Shown: positions 34,004 through 42,298 of the stretch, piece after piece
Layout of the letters: every line of letters starts with the position of its first letter
How positions within the stretch are numbered: position 1 is the stretch's first letter
Source: Burkholderiales bacterium
GTDB lineage: Bacteria > Pseudomonadota > Gammaproteobacteria > Burkholderiales > Burkholderiaceae_C
Assembly: GCA_947464185.1 (NCBI GenBank)
Contig: CANHVY010000013.1
Span: 1 to 64,000, forward strand
Direction: 5' to 3'
Length of the DNA stretch: 64,000 bases
Made by a program: the position numbers and the translations under genes
Notes under the pieces: generated by a model
Seen by the model: only the letters and a program-made list of their open reading frames with translations
Database searches by the model: none
Told to the model about the DNA's origin: nothing

Positions 34004-35638
34004 ATGACCATCACCGTCTATACCGCCCGCCGCATCCTCACGCTGAACCCGTCTCGGCCCGAGGCCACGCATGTGGCGGTGCGCGGCGGGCGAATCCTGG
34101 GCGTGGGTGCGCTGGAAGACTTGGCGGGCTGGGGGCCGGTGGAGGTGGACGACCGCTTTGCCGACCGGGTGCTGATGCCGGGGCTGGTGGAGGGCCACAG
34201 CCACCTGATGGCGGGCACTTTCTGGCGCTTCACCTACTGCGGTTACTTCGACGTGCGCGACCCGCAAGGCCGCACCGTTGCCGGCTCACCCTCCCTGGAG
34301 GCGGTGGTGTCGGCCTTGTCCGCACGCGCCGCCGCGATGGACGACCCGGCTGCGCCACTGGTGGGCTGGGGCTTCGATCCCATCTACTTCGGCCAACGCC
34401 GCTGCAACCGGCACGACCTGGACCGGGTCGGTGGCACGCGGCCCGTGGGTGTGATGCACGCGAGCGGCCACACCCTGAACGTCAACACGGCCGCGCTGGA
34501 CAAGGCCGGGTTGCTGCGCACGGGCATCGATCACCCCGGCATTCCCCTGGGGCCTGACGGCCTGCCCACGGGCGAGCTCAAGGGCCCCGACGCCATGGGG
34601 CCGGCGCTGGGCGTGGTGGGGCTGAACCGCTCCTTCCTGGGCGGCGACGAATTCGGCATCCGCGCCTTCGGCCAACTGGCGGTGCGCGCGGGCGTCACCA
34701 CCGCCACCGACCTGGCTGCCACGCTGGGCGACGGCGAGGTGGACGAACTGCTGCGGGTCACGGGCGAGGACACCTATCCGCTGCGCATCGCGCCGCTGCT
34801 GCGCCTGATCGGCATGACGCCGGCCGACGCCGTGCAGCGGGCCCTCGCCCTGCAGCCGCGCAGCACCGAGCAGTTGCGCCTGGGCCGCATCAAGGTGGTG
34901 GCCGACGGTTCCATCCAGGGCTTCTCGGCCCGGCTGCGCTGGCCCGGCTACTACAACGGGGCGCCCAACGGTCTTTGGTACACGCCGCCCGAGACCGTCC
35001 GCCAGGCCTACACCCTGGCGCTGGCGCAGGGCGTGCAGATCCACACCCACACCAACGGCGACGAGGCCACCGAGATGGTGCTCGACCAGCTCGAAGCCGC
35101 GCTGCGCACCCAGCCCGGGCCCGACCACCGCTTCATCCTGCAGCACTGCCAGTTGGCGGATGCGGCGCAGTTCCGCCGCATGAAGGCGCTGGGCATGGGC
35201 GTGAACCTGTTCGCCAACCACCACTTCTACTGGGGTGACCAGCACCGCGATGTGACCGTGGGCCCCGAGCGCGCCGAGCGCATGAACGCCTGCCGCACGG
35301 CGCTGGACACCGGCGTGCCGTTCTCCATCCACTCCGACGCGCCCATCACGCCGCTGGCGCCGCTGTTCACGGCCTGGTGCGCGGTGAACCGGCTCACCGC
35401 CTCGGGCCGGGTGCTGGGCGCCACGCAGCGCATCAGCGTGATGGACGCGCTGCGCGCCGTGACGCTGGGCGCCGCCTGGACGCTGAAGCTGGACGGCGAG
35501 ATCGGCTCCATCGAGTGCGGCAAGCGCGCCGACTTCTGCGTGCTGGAGGACGACCCCACCGAGGTGGGCGCCGAGCGCCTGAAGGACGTGCGCGTGTGGG
35601 GCACGGTGCAGGGCGGGCGCGTGTTCCCGGCGGCGTGA
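34004..35638 (+). CDS. YtcJ-like metal-dependent amidohydrolase
   Basis: This 544-residue amidohydrolase-superfamily protein has the metal-binding HxH in LVEGHSHL and further histidines in IHTHTNGDEAT and ILQHCQLAD. The C-terminal aspartate lies in SIHSDAPITPL. Length and motifs fit the YtcJ/exoenzyme-regulatory-protein AepA group, which hydrolyses amide-type substrates that are mostly unknown. ATG 34004 is the likely start. It is the first gene of a region rich in amide-hydrolysing enzymes. Confidence 0.88.
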   Translation: MTITVYTARRILTLNPSRPEATHVAVRGGRILGVGALEDLAGWGPVEVDDRFADRVLMPGLVEGHSHLMAGTFWRFTYCGYFDVRDPQGRTVAGSPSLEAVVSALSARAAAMDDPAAPLVGWGFDPIYFGQRRCNRHDLDRVGGTRPVGVMHASGHTLNVNTAALDKAGLLRTGIDHPGIPLGPDGLPTGELKGPDAMGPALGVVGLNRSFLGGDEFGIRAFGQLAVRAGVTTATDLAATLGDGEVDELLRVTGEDTYPLRIAPLLRLIGMTPADAVQRALALQPRSTEQLRLGRIKVVADGSIQGFSARLRWPGYYNGAPNGLWYTPPETVRQAYTLALAQGVQIHTHTNGDEATEMVLDQLEAALRTQPGPDHRFILQHCQLADAAQFRRMKALGMGVNLFANHHFYWGDQHRDVTVGPERAERMNACRTALDTGVPFSIHSDAPITPLAPLFTAWCAVNRLTASGRVLGATQRISVMDALRAVTLGAAWTLKLDGEIGSIECGKRADFCVLEDDPTEVGAERLKDVRVWGTVQGGRVFPAA

Positions 35639-35690
35639 CGCGCGTGACCTCATCCATGGTCATGCACGCGCGATCCACGCCCAAGCCGCC

Positions 35691-36695
35691 ATGCGGCGTG
35701 CGCAAGGCCGCTTCTTGAGCGCTACCGCCACCGCCTCTGCTTTCGCCGCTGCCCCCGCCATCCTCATCGGCGGCTACCTCGGCGCGGGCAAGACCACGCT
35801 GGTCAACCACCTGCTGCGCCATGCAGGGGGGCGCCGCATCGCCGTGCTGGTGAACGACTTTGGCGAGGTGTCCATCGACGCTGATCTCATCGTCGGGGCC
35901 GAAGACGGCGTGCTCAGCCTGGCCGGTGGCTGCGTCTGCTGCAGCTTCGGCAGCGACCTGGTGGGCACTCTGGCCGAGGTGCTGCGGCGTGACCCTCGGC
36001 CCGATGCGGTGCTGATCGAGACCAGTGGCGTCGGCATTCCGTCGGCCGTGGCGCGCGCTGCCCGCCTGGTGCCCGGCTTGCGTCTGGAGGCCACGGTGGT
36101 GGTGGCCGACGCGCCCACGGTGCAGGCGCGCGCGGCCGACCGCTACGTGGGCGACACCGTGCGACAGCAACTGGACGATGCCGACCTGCTGCTGCTGAAC
36201 CAGACCGACCGCGTGGACGCCGCCACGCTGGCCCGGCTGCAGGCCTGGTGGACGGCCGGCCATCCGCAAACGCCGCTGTGGCCCACCGTGCGGGCCCAGG
36301 TGCCGGCGGAGGGGGTGCTGGGGTTTCAGGGCCGTCCTGCCGACGTGGCCCCGGCAGAAGAGGCACCAGGGGCTGAACGCGCCGGTGCACTGGGCCTGAC
36401 GTCGGACCCGCCACGCTCATGGCCCCGGGCGCAGGCCGTCGCCCCTGCGGCCGACGTGTTCGAGTCCGGCCTGCTGCACCTGCCCGGGCCGGTGGATGTG
36501 CAGGCCCTGATCGCCGGGTGGGAGGCTGACGCGGGGCGCCTGGTGCGGGCCAAGGGCATCGTGCAGGCGCAAGAGGGCGGCCTGGTGAGCGTGCAGTGGG
36601 CGGGCCGCCAGGCCCACGTGGAACCCTGGACAGCGCCCATCGACTCCGAACGGATCGGCTGCGTGGCGTGGATCGCCTTGCGCAGCCGGCCCTGA
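35691..36695 (+). CDS. CobW/COG0523-family metal-handling GTPase
   Basis: This 334-residue G3E P-loop GTPase has Walker A in GGYLGAGKTTL, the metal-binding GGCVCC motif and a switch region ETSGVGIP. The guanine-specificity motif reads NQTD instead of the usual NKxD. A Pro/Ala-rich insert lies around residues 200-245, and a short CobW C-terminal domain follows. Such proteins insert or deliver metals (Zn, Co) to client enzymes, and the neighbouring metal-dependent amidohydrolase is a plausible client. Start codon choice (ATG 35691 or a TTG at 35715) is uncertain. Confidence 0.85.
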   Translation: MRRAQGRFLSATATASAFAAAPAILIGGYLGAGKTTLVNHLLRHAGGRRIAVLVNDFGEVSIDADLIVGAEDGVLSLAGGCVCCSFGSDLVGTLAEVLRRDPRPDAVLIETSGVGIPSAVARAARLVPGLRLEATVVVADAPTVQARAADRYVGDTVRQQLDDADLLLLNQTDRVDAATLARLQAWWTAGHPQTPLWPTVRAQVPAEGVLGFQGRPADVAPAEEAPGAERAGALGLTSDPPRSWPRAQAVAPAADVFESGLLHLPGPVDVQALIAGWEADAGRLVRAKGIVQAQEGGLVSVQWAGRQAHVEPWTAPIDSERIGCVAWIALRSRP

Positions 36696-36790
36696 CCTGT
36701 CGTTCTGGCCGGCGAGGCCAGGGGCCATTACCATGCCCCGCGCCTAGTGCCATCCCCGCCCGGGGGCTTGCGCGGTCGCCGGGCCGCAGT

Positions 36791-37186
36791 TCAGGCCTGC
36801 AGCAGCCGCAGCAGGCAATCGCGCAAGGACTTGCCTGGCAGGATGCCCCACTCGCGCGCTCTGGCGTTCGCGTGCGACACCACGCCGTGCTCCCAGGTGT
36901 CCAGGCAGTCACCGATGCGGGCGCTCCGGTGCGAGACCGTGGCCGCGGCCACGCCGCAGGCCTGCAGCATGGCCAGCGCCGCGATGCCGGCCTCGTCCTT
37001 GCCCACGCCTGCATCGTTGAAGAAAGCACCTTGCAGCGGCACCTCCAGCGCGAACTCGCCCGAACTCACGCCGCCGTGCGAGGCCGATACCACCCAGGTG
37101 CCCGCGTCCTGCGCCTCCACCTGCGTGATGGACCCCATGACGAGCACGCGGCCTCCCGGGCCGTGTGCGACTTCCTGCTTCACCAT
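36791..37186 (-). CDS. Conserved hypothetical protein
   Basis: This 131-residue protein starts at ATG 37186. It is Ala/Gly-rich with mixed alpha/beta character. Distinctive stretches are GTWVVSASHGGVSSGEFALEV and SARIGDCLDTWEHGVVSHANARA. No membrane segment or signal peptide is seen. It is downstream of the amidase gene on the same strand, separated by about 100 bp containing a short tandem repeat. Family not recognised. The composition is consistent with a real gene. Confidence 0.65.
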   Translation of the reverse strand: MVKQEVAHGPGGRVLVMGSITQVEAQDAGTWVVSASHGGVSSGEFALEVPLQGAFFNDAGVGKDEAGIAALAMLQACGVAAATVSHRSARIGDCLDTWEHGVVSHANARAREWGILPGKSLRDCLLRLLQA

Positions 37187-37198
37187 GATGTTGACGCG

Positions 37199-37226
37199 CT
37201 GAAGGGCTGAAGGGCTGAAGGGCTGT
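37199..37226. repeat. 9-bp tandem repeat GCTGAAGGG
   Basis: At least three tandem copies of GCTGAAGGG lie in the gap between the amidase and the small hypothetical gene. They are followed by degenerate copies (GCTGTGGGCTGAGG). Confidence 0.7.
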
Positions 37227-37286
37227 GGGCTGAGGACTGTTCGGCAGCCGGTGCAGTCCGTGTGGCGGTGTGCGCGGTGCAGCGCC

Positions 37287-38822
37287 TCAGGCCGTGAACG
37301 GCGTGCGGTCCGCCATCCCCAGGCCAGCGTTCTCCCAACCCGCGGCCAGCCGCAGCAAGCCGGCCTCATCGCGCGGGCGGCCGATGAGTTGCAGGCCCAG
37401 GGGCCAGCGGCCGTTGGCGTGAAAGCCCGCCGGCACGCTGATCGCCGGCAGGCCGGCGAAGGTGGCGTACAGCGTGCACTCCATCCAGCGGTGGTAGGTG
37501 TCCATGGTGCGGCCGGCCACTTCGCGTGGCCAGGTCTGCGCCAGCGGGAAGGGCCAGCATTGCGCCACTGGCAGGGCCAGGGCATCGTGGCGTTCCAGCA
37601 GCGGCAGCAGGGCGTGCAGCAGTTCGCCGCGCACCCGGCTGGCGGCCAGGAAGTCGGCAAAGCCCAGGCCCTGGGCTTGGTCGTGTTCCCACAGCGCTTC
37701 GGGCTTGATGCGCTCGCGGGCGCCGGGCTGGGTCATCACGGCCGCCACGGACGGCGCCACCAGCGCGCGGCGCCACACCAGCCAGGCGTCCCACACGCGG
37801 TGCAGGTCCACATCCAGCCGGACGGGCTCCACGATCGCGCCCTGTCGCTCGCACGCGGCCAGGGCCTGCTCCAGCAGCGGCAGGATGCCGTGCTCCACGG
37901 CGAGGTGGCCGCCCATGTCTCCCAGCCAGCCGATCTTCAGCCCCTTGAGCGAGGCGTCGGGTGGGGGCATGAACGAGTCGAGGTTGCTTCCAGCCAAGCT
38001 GTCGGCGGACGCGCCACCGGGTCCGCCGGGTGAAGGTCCGGGCCCGCCTAGTGACAGCGGTGCCCGCGCATCGAACCCCGCCTGGGTCTGCAGCAAGCGT
38101 GCCAGGTCGCGCACGCTGCGCGCCATCGGCCCGTCCGTCCCCAACTGGCTCACCCACAACTCGGGCTTGGGGAAGGCGGGGACGCGGCCTTGGCTCGGCC
38201 GCAGGCCGTAGACATGGTTCCAGCCGGCCGGGTTGCGCAGCGAGCCCATGAAGTCCGACCCGTCGGCCACGGGCAGCAGGCGCAATGCCAGGGCCACGGC
38301 GGCGCCGCCGCTGGAGCCGCCTGCACTGACCGAAGGGTCCCAGGCGTTACCCGTGGCGCCGAACAGGGTGTTGTAGGTGTGCGAGCCCAGGCCGAACTCG
38401 GGCATGTTGGTCTTGCCCACGACGATGCAGCCGGCCGCCTTCATGCGCGCCACGTAGGTGCTGTCCTGCGCCGGCAGGGCCTGGACCAGCAGCGGCGAGC
38501 CCAAGGTGGTGGGAAAGCTCAGCGCCTGCCCCGTGTCCTTTATCGCTTGCGGCATGCCGTGCATCCAGCCGCGCGAGCGGCCGGCCGCCAGCTCGGCATC
38601 GCGCTCGTCGGCCTGGGCCAGCAGCTGCTCGGCCGGTGCCAGGTTGACGATCGCGTTGAACTGCGGGTTCAACGTGTCGATCCGGGTGAGATAGGCCTGC
38701 ATCACTTCCCGGCACGACACCTCGCGCTGGTGGATCGCGGCCGACAAGGCGTGCGCGTCCTTGGCGGTGATGGGGCAGGGGGCGGGCAGGGGGGTAGAGT
38801 TGGACGGGGCGGTGATCGACAT
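37287..38822 (-). CDS. Amidase signature family enzyme
   Basis: This 511-residue amidase has the Ser-cisSer-Lys triad. Lys is in MPQAIKDTG, the cis-Ser in GSDFMGSLRNPAG and the nucleophile Ser in SAGGSSGGAAVAL. Length is typical. The substrate is unknown, and glutamyl-tRNA amidotransferase is unlikely because gatC/gatB are absent. The start is ATG 38822, 17 bp downstream of a small RHH-like gene. Confidence 0.9.
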   Translation of the reverse strand: MSITAPSNSTPLPAPCPITAKDAHALSAAIHQREVSCREVMQAYLTRIDTLNPQFNAIVNLAPAEQLLAQADERDAELAAGRSRGWMHGMPQAIKDTGQALSFPTTLGSPLLVQALPAQDSTYVARMKAAGCIVVGKTNMPEFGLGSHTYNTLFGATGNAWDPSVSAGGSSGGAAVALALRLLPVADGSDFMGSLRNPAGWNHVYGLRPSQGRVPAFPKPELWVSQLGTDGPMARSVRDLARLLQTQAGFDARAPLSLGGPGPSPGGPGGASADSLAGSNLDSFMPPPDASLKGLKIGWLGDMGGHLAVEHGILPLLEQALAACERQGAIVEPVRLDVDLHRVWDAWLVWRRALVAPSVAAVMTQPGARERIKPEALWEHDQAQGLGFADFLAASRVRGELLHALLPLLERHDALALPVAQCWPFPLAQTWPREVAGRTMDTYHRWMECTLYATFAGLPAISVPAGFHANGRWPLGLQLIGRPRDEAGLLRLAAGWENAGLGMADRTPFTA

Positions 38823-38839
38823 TTGTACTTGATCTTTGC

Positions 38840-39064
38840 TCAGGGCGCAGCTCGCACCATACGAATATCAGCCAGGATCTCCTGCTCCAATTCAGGCGTC
38901 AGCGCTTCGCCTGGTCCACGTTGCCACATGGCCCGCAGCTCTTCACCGGCCCGACGTCGGAGCTGTTCGCGCAGCATGGCCTCCATGGCCTCGGGCGACA
39001 ACAGCCCGGCGATGCCCGCCCTTCGGGCCAGTTCGTCCGGCAAGGTGATGTGTACGTTGGTCAT
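38840..39064 (-). CDS. RHH antitoxin-like small protein (orphan)
   Basis: This 74-residue protein begins MTNVHITLPDELARRAGIAG, a ribbon-helix-helix N-terminus. A charged helical tail follows (REQLRRRAGEELRAMW, then LTPELEQEILADI). This is the usual build of type II antitoxins, but no toxin gene is adjacent: the next gene downstream is the amidase. It could be an orphan antitoxin or a local regulator of the amidase gene. Confidence 0.65.
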   Translation of the reverse strand: MTNVHITLPDELARRAGIAGLLSPEAMEAMLREQLRRRAGEELRAMWQRGPGEALTPELEQEILADIRMVRAAP

Positions 39065-39152
39065 CGCGTTTCCCCGTCTAGTGATGGCCTTGAAGCGAGC
39101 GGGTACTCGGCCGATCTGACTTGCTCAGCACATGCCGAGGCCTGGGGTTTTA

Positions 39153-39213
39153 TACCTCACCGCGAGATCTGCAAGAGCTGTCTTTCCATGACGTAAGACG
39201 CCTGTGGCCGTGT
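39153..39213 (-). pseudogene. Duplicated, diverged 3' end of the HAD phosphatase gene
   Basis: The minus strand encodes VTRPQASYVMERQLLQISR then a stop (39157-39159). It is a diverged copy of VTRPEASCAMARQMLRMER and the stop of the HAD gene at 40238. DNA identity is about four in five over 61 bases and ends abruptly at both sides. It has the same orientation as the HAD gene, and hicAB lies between the two copies. Confidence 0.8.
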
Positions 39214-39219
39214 GACGAT

Positions 39220-39543
39220 GCTGTCGAGGACCTACGGCCGCTGCAGGTCATCGCGCGAGGTGCCCCCCATCTGCTGGGGGCAAGGTTCTCCACTGAAAAC
39301 TCTTTGGCAGAGGTGGTCCACGTGATGGCCGAAGTCGGCCGCTTTGACCTCGCAGAGGCCAAGGGTTTGTTGATGCAGGCCAGAGCGCTTGCCCACAATC
39401 GGTCGGCGCTTCTGTTCGAACTGCGAGCCTCCCGTGAACTGGTACGCCTCTTTGGCCAGGATGACGACGGCGCGGCTTACCGGGAGATGCTTGCTGGCGT
39501 CATCAAACAGTTCCGGGAAGGCCGCGACTACCCGGACCCATAG
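39220..39543 (+). pseudogene. C-terminal remnant of a TPR-type regulatory protein
   Basis: The plus frame gives about 100 residues: GRFDLAEAKGLLMQARALA..., then ALLFELRASRELVRLFGQ, and it ends near REGRDYPDP. This resembles the C-terminal TPR tail of large ATPase/cyclase-type regulators, whose last repeat typically reads LELRAATSLARLW... There is no start codon with a ribosome site, and upstream the frame runs into the HAD 3'-end copy. It is probably a fragment carried with the hicAB cassette. Confidence 0.4.
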
Positions 39544-39577
39544 TCATTCGTGTGTATTGGTGTGTAAAATCTCACAA

Positions 39578-39757
39578 GTGAACAGCGCCGCAGTCATCAA
39601 GAAGATCAAGGCCGATGGGTGGGTTCTGGTGCACACCGTGGGCTCACACCACCAGTTCAAGCACCCCAGCAAGCCCGGCAAGGTGACGGTGCCGCATCCC
39701 AAGAAAGACCTGCCAATGCCCACCGTGCGCAGCATCTTCAAGCAAGCAGGCCTGTGA
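39578..39757 (+). CDS. hicA: HicA-type mRNA interferase toxin
   Basis: This 59-residue protein has a double-stranded-RNA-binding-like fold and the HicA active-site histidine in VGSHHQFKHPSKPGKVTVP. HicA cleaves mRNA. The start is GTG 39578. Upstream lie a TAAAAT -10-like element (39564-39569) and two TGTGTA direct repeats ten bases apart. It precedes hicB by 27 bp and reads toward the HAD gene's 3' end. Confidence 0.92.
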   Translation: MNSAAVIKKIKADGWVLVHTVGSHHQFKHPSKPGKVTVPHPKKDLPMPTVRSIFKQAGL

Positions 39758-39784
39758 GTGCCGCCCATCCCTGGAGCCAACACC

Positions 39785-40180
39785 ATGCTTTACCCCGTCT
39801 ACGTCCACCTCGGTGATGCCAAGACCGCCCACGGTGTGACCTTTCCTGATTTCCCAGGCTGCTTCGCGGCGGCTGACGATTGGGACAGCCTGCCTGCGGC
39901 CATCCAGGAGGCCGTGCAGGCGCACTTTCTTGGCGAGGGCGCCCAGGCCGTGCCTGAGCCCACGCCGCTGGATGTGCTGGCGAGTGACCCTCAGTACGCA
40001 GAAGGCGTATGGATGCTGGCCGAGGTGGACCTGAGCCAGATCGACACCACGCCCGTGCGGCTGAACATCAGCCTGCCCGCGAACCTGGTCGAGCAGATCG
40101 ATGCCTATGCGCGCCGCCATGGCGCCACCCGCAGCGGGTTTCTCGCGCAGGCGGCCCGGCAGGCGATGGCTCAGAACTGA
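39785..40180 (+). CDS. hicB: HicB-type antitoxin
   Basis: This 131-residue protein has the HicB-like N-terminal fold (YPVYVHLGDAKTAHGVTFPDFPGC) and a C-terminal ribbon-helix-helix (VRLNISLPANLVEQIDAYARRHG). It should bind HicA and repress the operon. The ATG at 39785 follows GGAG. Its stop is 57 bp from the convergent HAD stop codon. Confidence 0.92.
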   Translation: MLYPVYVHLGDAKTAHGVTFPDFPGCFAAADDWDSLPAAIQEAVQAHFLGEGAQAVPEPTPLDVLASDPQYAEGVWMLAEVDLSQIDTTPVRLNISLPANLVEQIDAYARRHGATRSGFLAQAARQAMAQN

Positions 40181-40237
40181 CCTGCAAGCACCCGTCAGTT
40201 GGCGTCTGGGATCCAGGGCTCCAGGGAGGCGCGTACC

Positions 40238-40888
40238 TCACCGCTCCATCCGCAACATCTGTCTTGCCATGGCGCAAGACGCCTCCGGCCGCGTGACATC
40301 AAACGCCACGGTCGGGATGCCCAGGCGCCGTGCACCGTCGACGTTGCGGGCTTGATCGTCGACGAAGACGGCGTCCTCGGGGGGCAGGCCCAGCGCCTGC
40401 AGGCAGCCGAGGTAAGCCTGTGGGTCCGGCTTGAGCAGGCCGGTGTAGGTGGCATCACTGATGTGCTCGAAGGCCTGCAGCAGGGGCAGGCGCTCGCGCA
40501 GGCTGCGGCCGTAGAAGAGGTCGAGCTCGTTGGACAGGATGGCCAGGCGGATGCCGGCGTTCTGGGCCTCGCGCACCAGCGCGGCGGTCTCGGGGCGGAC
40601 GATGCGGTCGGGCTCGGCGCCGCGGGCGCGCTGCACCAGGGTTTCCATGGCTTCCCAGCGCTCCCCCAGAAGCGCGCCGACTTCGCGCGCGCGCTGCAGC
40701 CAGTAGTCGCGCTCGCTCAGCTCGCCGCGCTGCATGGCCTGCCACAGGGAGTCAGACGGCGGGTCGAACGGGCCGTGCCAGGTGAGGGTGCCGGCGGGCA
40801 GACCGAGCGCGCGCTCGGTCTCGTCGTGGGTCTCGAAGAGCGTGCGGCTGATGACGCCGCCGAAGTCCAGGATCAGGGCGCGTTTCAC
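40238..40888 (-). CDS. HAD-superfamily hydrolase (phosphatase-like)
   Basis: This 216-residue protein shows the HAD motifs: nucleophile region ALILDFGGVIS, LSNELDLFYG and a final VDDQARNVDGARRLG. The first motif reads DFGGV, where the second aspartate (DxD) is replaced by Gly, as in dehalogenase-like or epoxide-hydrolase-N-type HADs. The start is GTG 40888, overlapping the Tm-1-like stop (GTGA). It is the last gene of a six-gene operon. Its 3' end is duplicated at 39153-39213. Confidence 0.85.
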   Translation of the reverse strand: MKRALILDFGGVISRTLFETHDETERALGLPAGTLTWHGPFDPPSDSLWQAMQRGELSERDYWLQRAREVGALLGERWEAMETLVQRARGAEPDRIVRPETAALVREAQNAGIRLAILSNELDLFYGRSLRERLPLLQAFEHISDATYTGLLKPDPQAYLGCLQALGLPPEDAVFVDDQARNVDGARRLGIPTVAFDVTRPEASCAMARQMLRMER

Positions 40889-42228
40889 GCGGGAGCCCGG
40901 CCGGCTGAGAGGTCTTGCACGTCTTGCCCTGGATGCGCTTGTTGGTTCTGCGCCTGCGGGGATGCGATCGCAGCGACCTGCCCCGGCACCACCTTCCCCT
41001 GGGCCACCCAGCGGTCGAACACCTGCAGCGCCGCCTCGCAGAACGCGTCGTCGTTGATGTGCAGGTCCAGCGCCTGGAACTCCAGGCCCGGCGTCCCGCC
41101 CGCGCCGGCCATGCAGGTCTGCAGCTCGGTGGAGAAGGCTTCCAGGCCCTCGGGGTCGTGCAGGGGCTCGCCGGGCAGGTCCCAGGCTTCCACGCCGCGC
41201 CGGGGCAGCAGCAGGCAGGCGGGGCCTTGGGCCTGGCCCAGGCGGGCGGCGATCTCGCGGGCGATGGCCCGGCGCAGCGGCGGGGCGGAGGTGGCCGAGG
41301 CGATGAGGCGGTTGTGCACGTGCACGGCGCGGCCGGCCAGGCTGTCAGGCACGGGCTGCCAGGCCGGAAAGTCCACCATGTCCACGGCGCCCGGGGCCAC
41401 GATCTGGGGCGTGGCGCTGCGGCCCGCGCCCAGCAGCCGGTCCGCCCCCGCCGTCACCACCGAGTCGCCCAGGTGGTTGGCCAGCTCCTGCAGGCTGAAG
41501 TCCATCACCGCGGCAAAGCGTCCGGCAGCGGCCAGCGCCTCGAAGGCGCGCCCGCCCATGCCGGTGGTGTGGAAGACCGCTACCTCGTAGCCGCGCGCCT
41601 CCAGCGCGGGCTTCAGGTTCACCATGTAGCGCAGGCAGCTCTTGCCCAGGGAGGTGATGCCCACCAGTGGCCGGTCGGTGCGCGGGGGCTGGGCCGCTCG
41701 CACTGCGCCCACGGCGGCGCCCGCGCCCTGGGCCAGGGCGGAGCGGCACAGGCTGTTGAGCCCGTAGAGCCCGCCGGCCCAGAGCACCATGATCAGGTCC
41801 GGCGTGATGCGCTCGGGTGGGATCAGGTGCGAGTAGGCCACCGTTGACACCACCACCTTGGGCACGCCCAGCGGCAGCGCGGCCGCGACGTCGAAGGCGA
41901 GGTCCGTCCCCATGGTGCCGCCGAGTGCCAGCAGGCCGTGGATGCGGCCTTCGGCGTGCAGCCGCGCGGCGGTCAGGGCGGCGCCCTGGGCCATGGCCTG
42001 CATGGCGGTGTTCTCGTCGCCGCTGTCCATCACGGCCTGCAGCGTGGTGCCGGCGGCCTGGGCCACCTCGGTGTGGGTGATGTCCACGCTCACGTGGCCG
42101 GCGGCCAGCACGCCCACGTCCATCAGCAGCACCTGGGCGCCCAGCGCCTGCACCCGCTCGCGCAGGTAGGCCAGTTCATCGCTCTTGGTGTCGGCTGTGC
42201 CGATCAGCAGGATGACAGGCTCAGTCAC
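40885..42228 (-). CDS. Tm-1-like / UPF0261 family protein
   Basis: This 447-residue two-domain protein belongs to the family of the tomato Tm-1 resistance protein N-domain. Diagnostic stretches are ILLIGTADTKSDELAYLR, LLALGGTMGTDLAF and GITSLGKSCLRYM. Tm-1 binds ATP at this fold. Bacterial members often neighbour TIM-barrel proteins and act in unknown catabolic steps. It overlaps the HAD gene by 4 bp and lies 70 bp downstream of the aminotransferase gene. Confidence 0.85.
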   Translation of the reverse strand: MTEPVILLIGTADTKSDELAYLRERVQALGAQVLLMDVGVLAAGHVSVDITHTEVAQAAGTTLQAVMDSGDENTAMQAMAQGAALTAARLHAEGRIHGLLALGGTMGTDLAFDVAAALPLGVPKVVVSTVAYSHLIPPERITPDLIMVLWAGGLYGLNSLCRSALAQGAGAAVGAVRAAQPPRTDRPLVGITSLGKSCLRYMVNLKPALEARGYEVAVFHTTGMGGRAFEALAAAGRFAAVMDFSLQELANHLGDSVVTAGADRLLGAGRSATPQIVAPGAVDMVDFPAWQPVPDSLAGRAVHVHNRLIASATSAPPLRRAIAREIAARLGQAQGPACLLLPRRGVEAWDLPGEPLHDPEGLEAFSTELQTCMAGAGGTPGLEFQALDLHINDDAFCEAALQVFDRWVAQGKVVPGQVAAIASPQAQNQQAHPGQDVQDLSAGRAPA

Positions 42229-42298
42229 TGGTCTACCCTTCGCGCTGCGCGCCTTAGGTTGAGCTCCTGGGTGAACGCCTGGGAGCGGTCGGGCGCGC

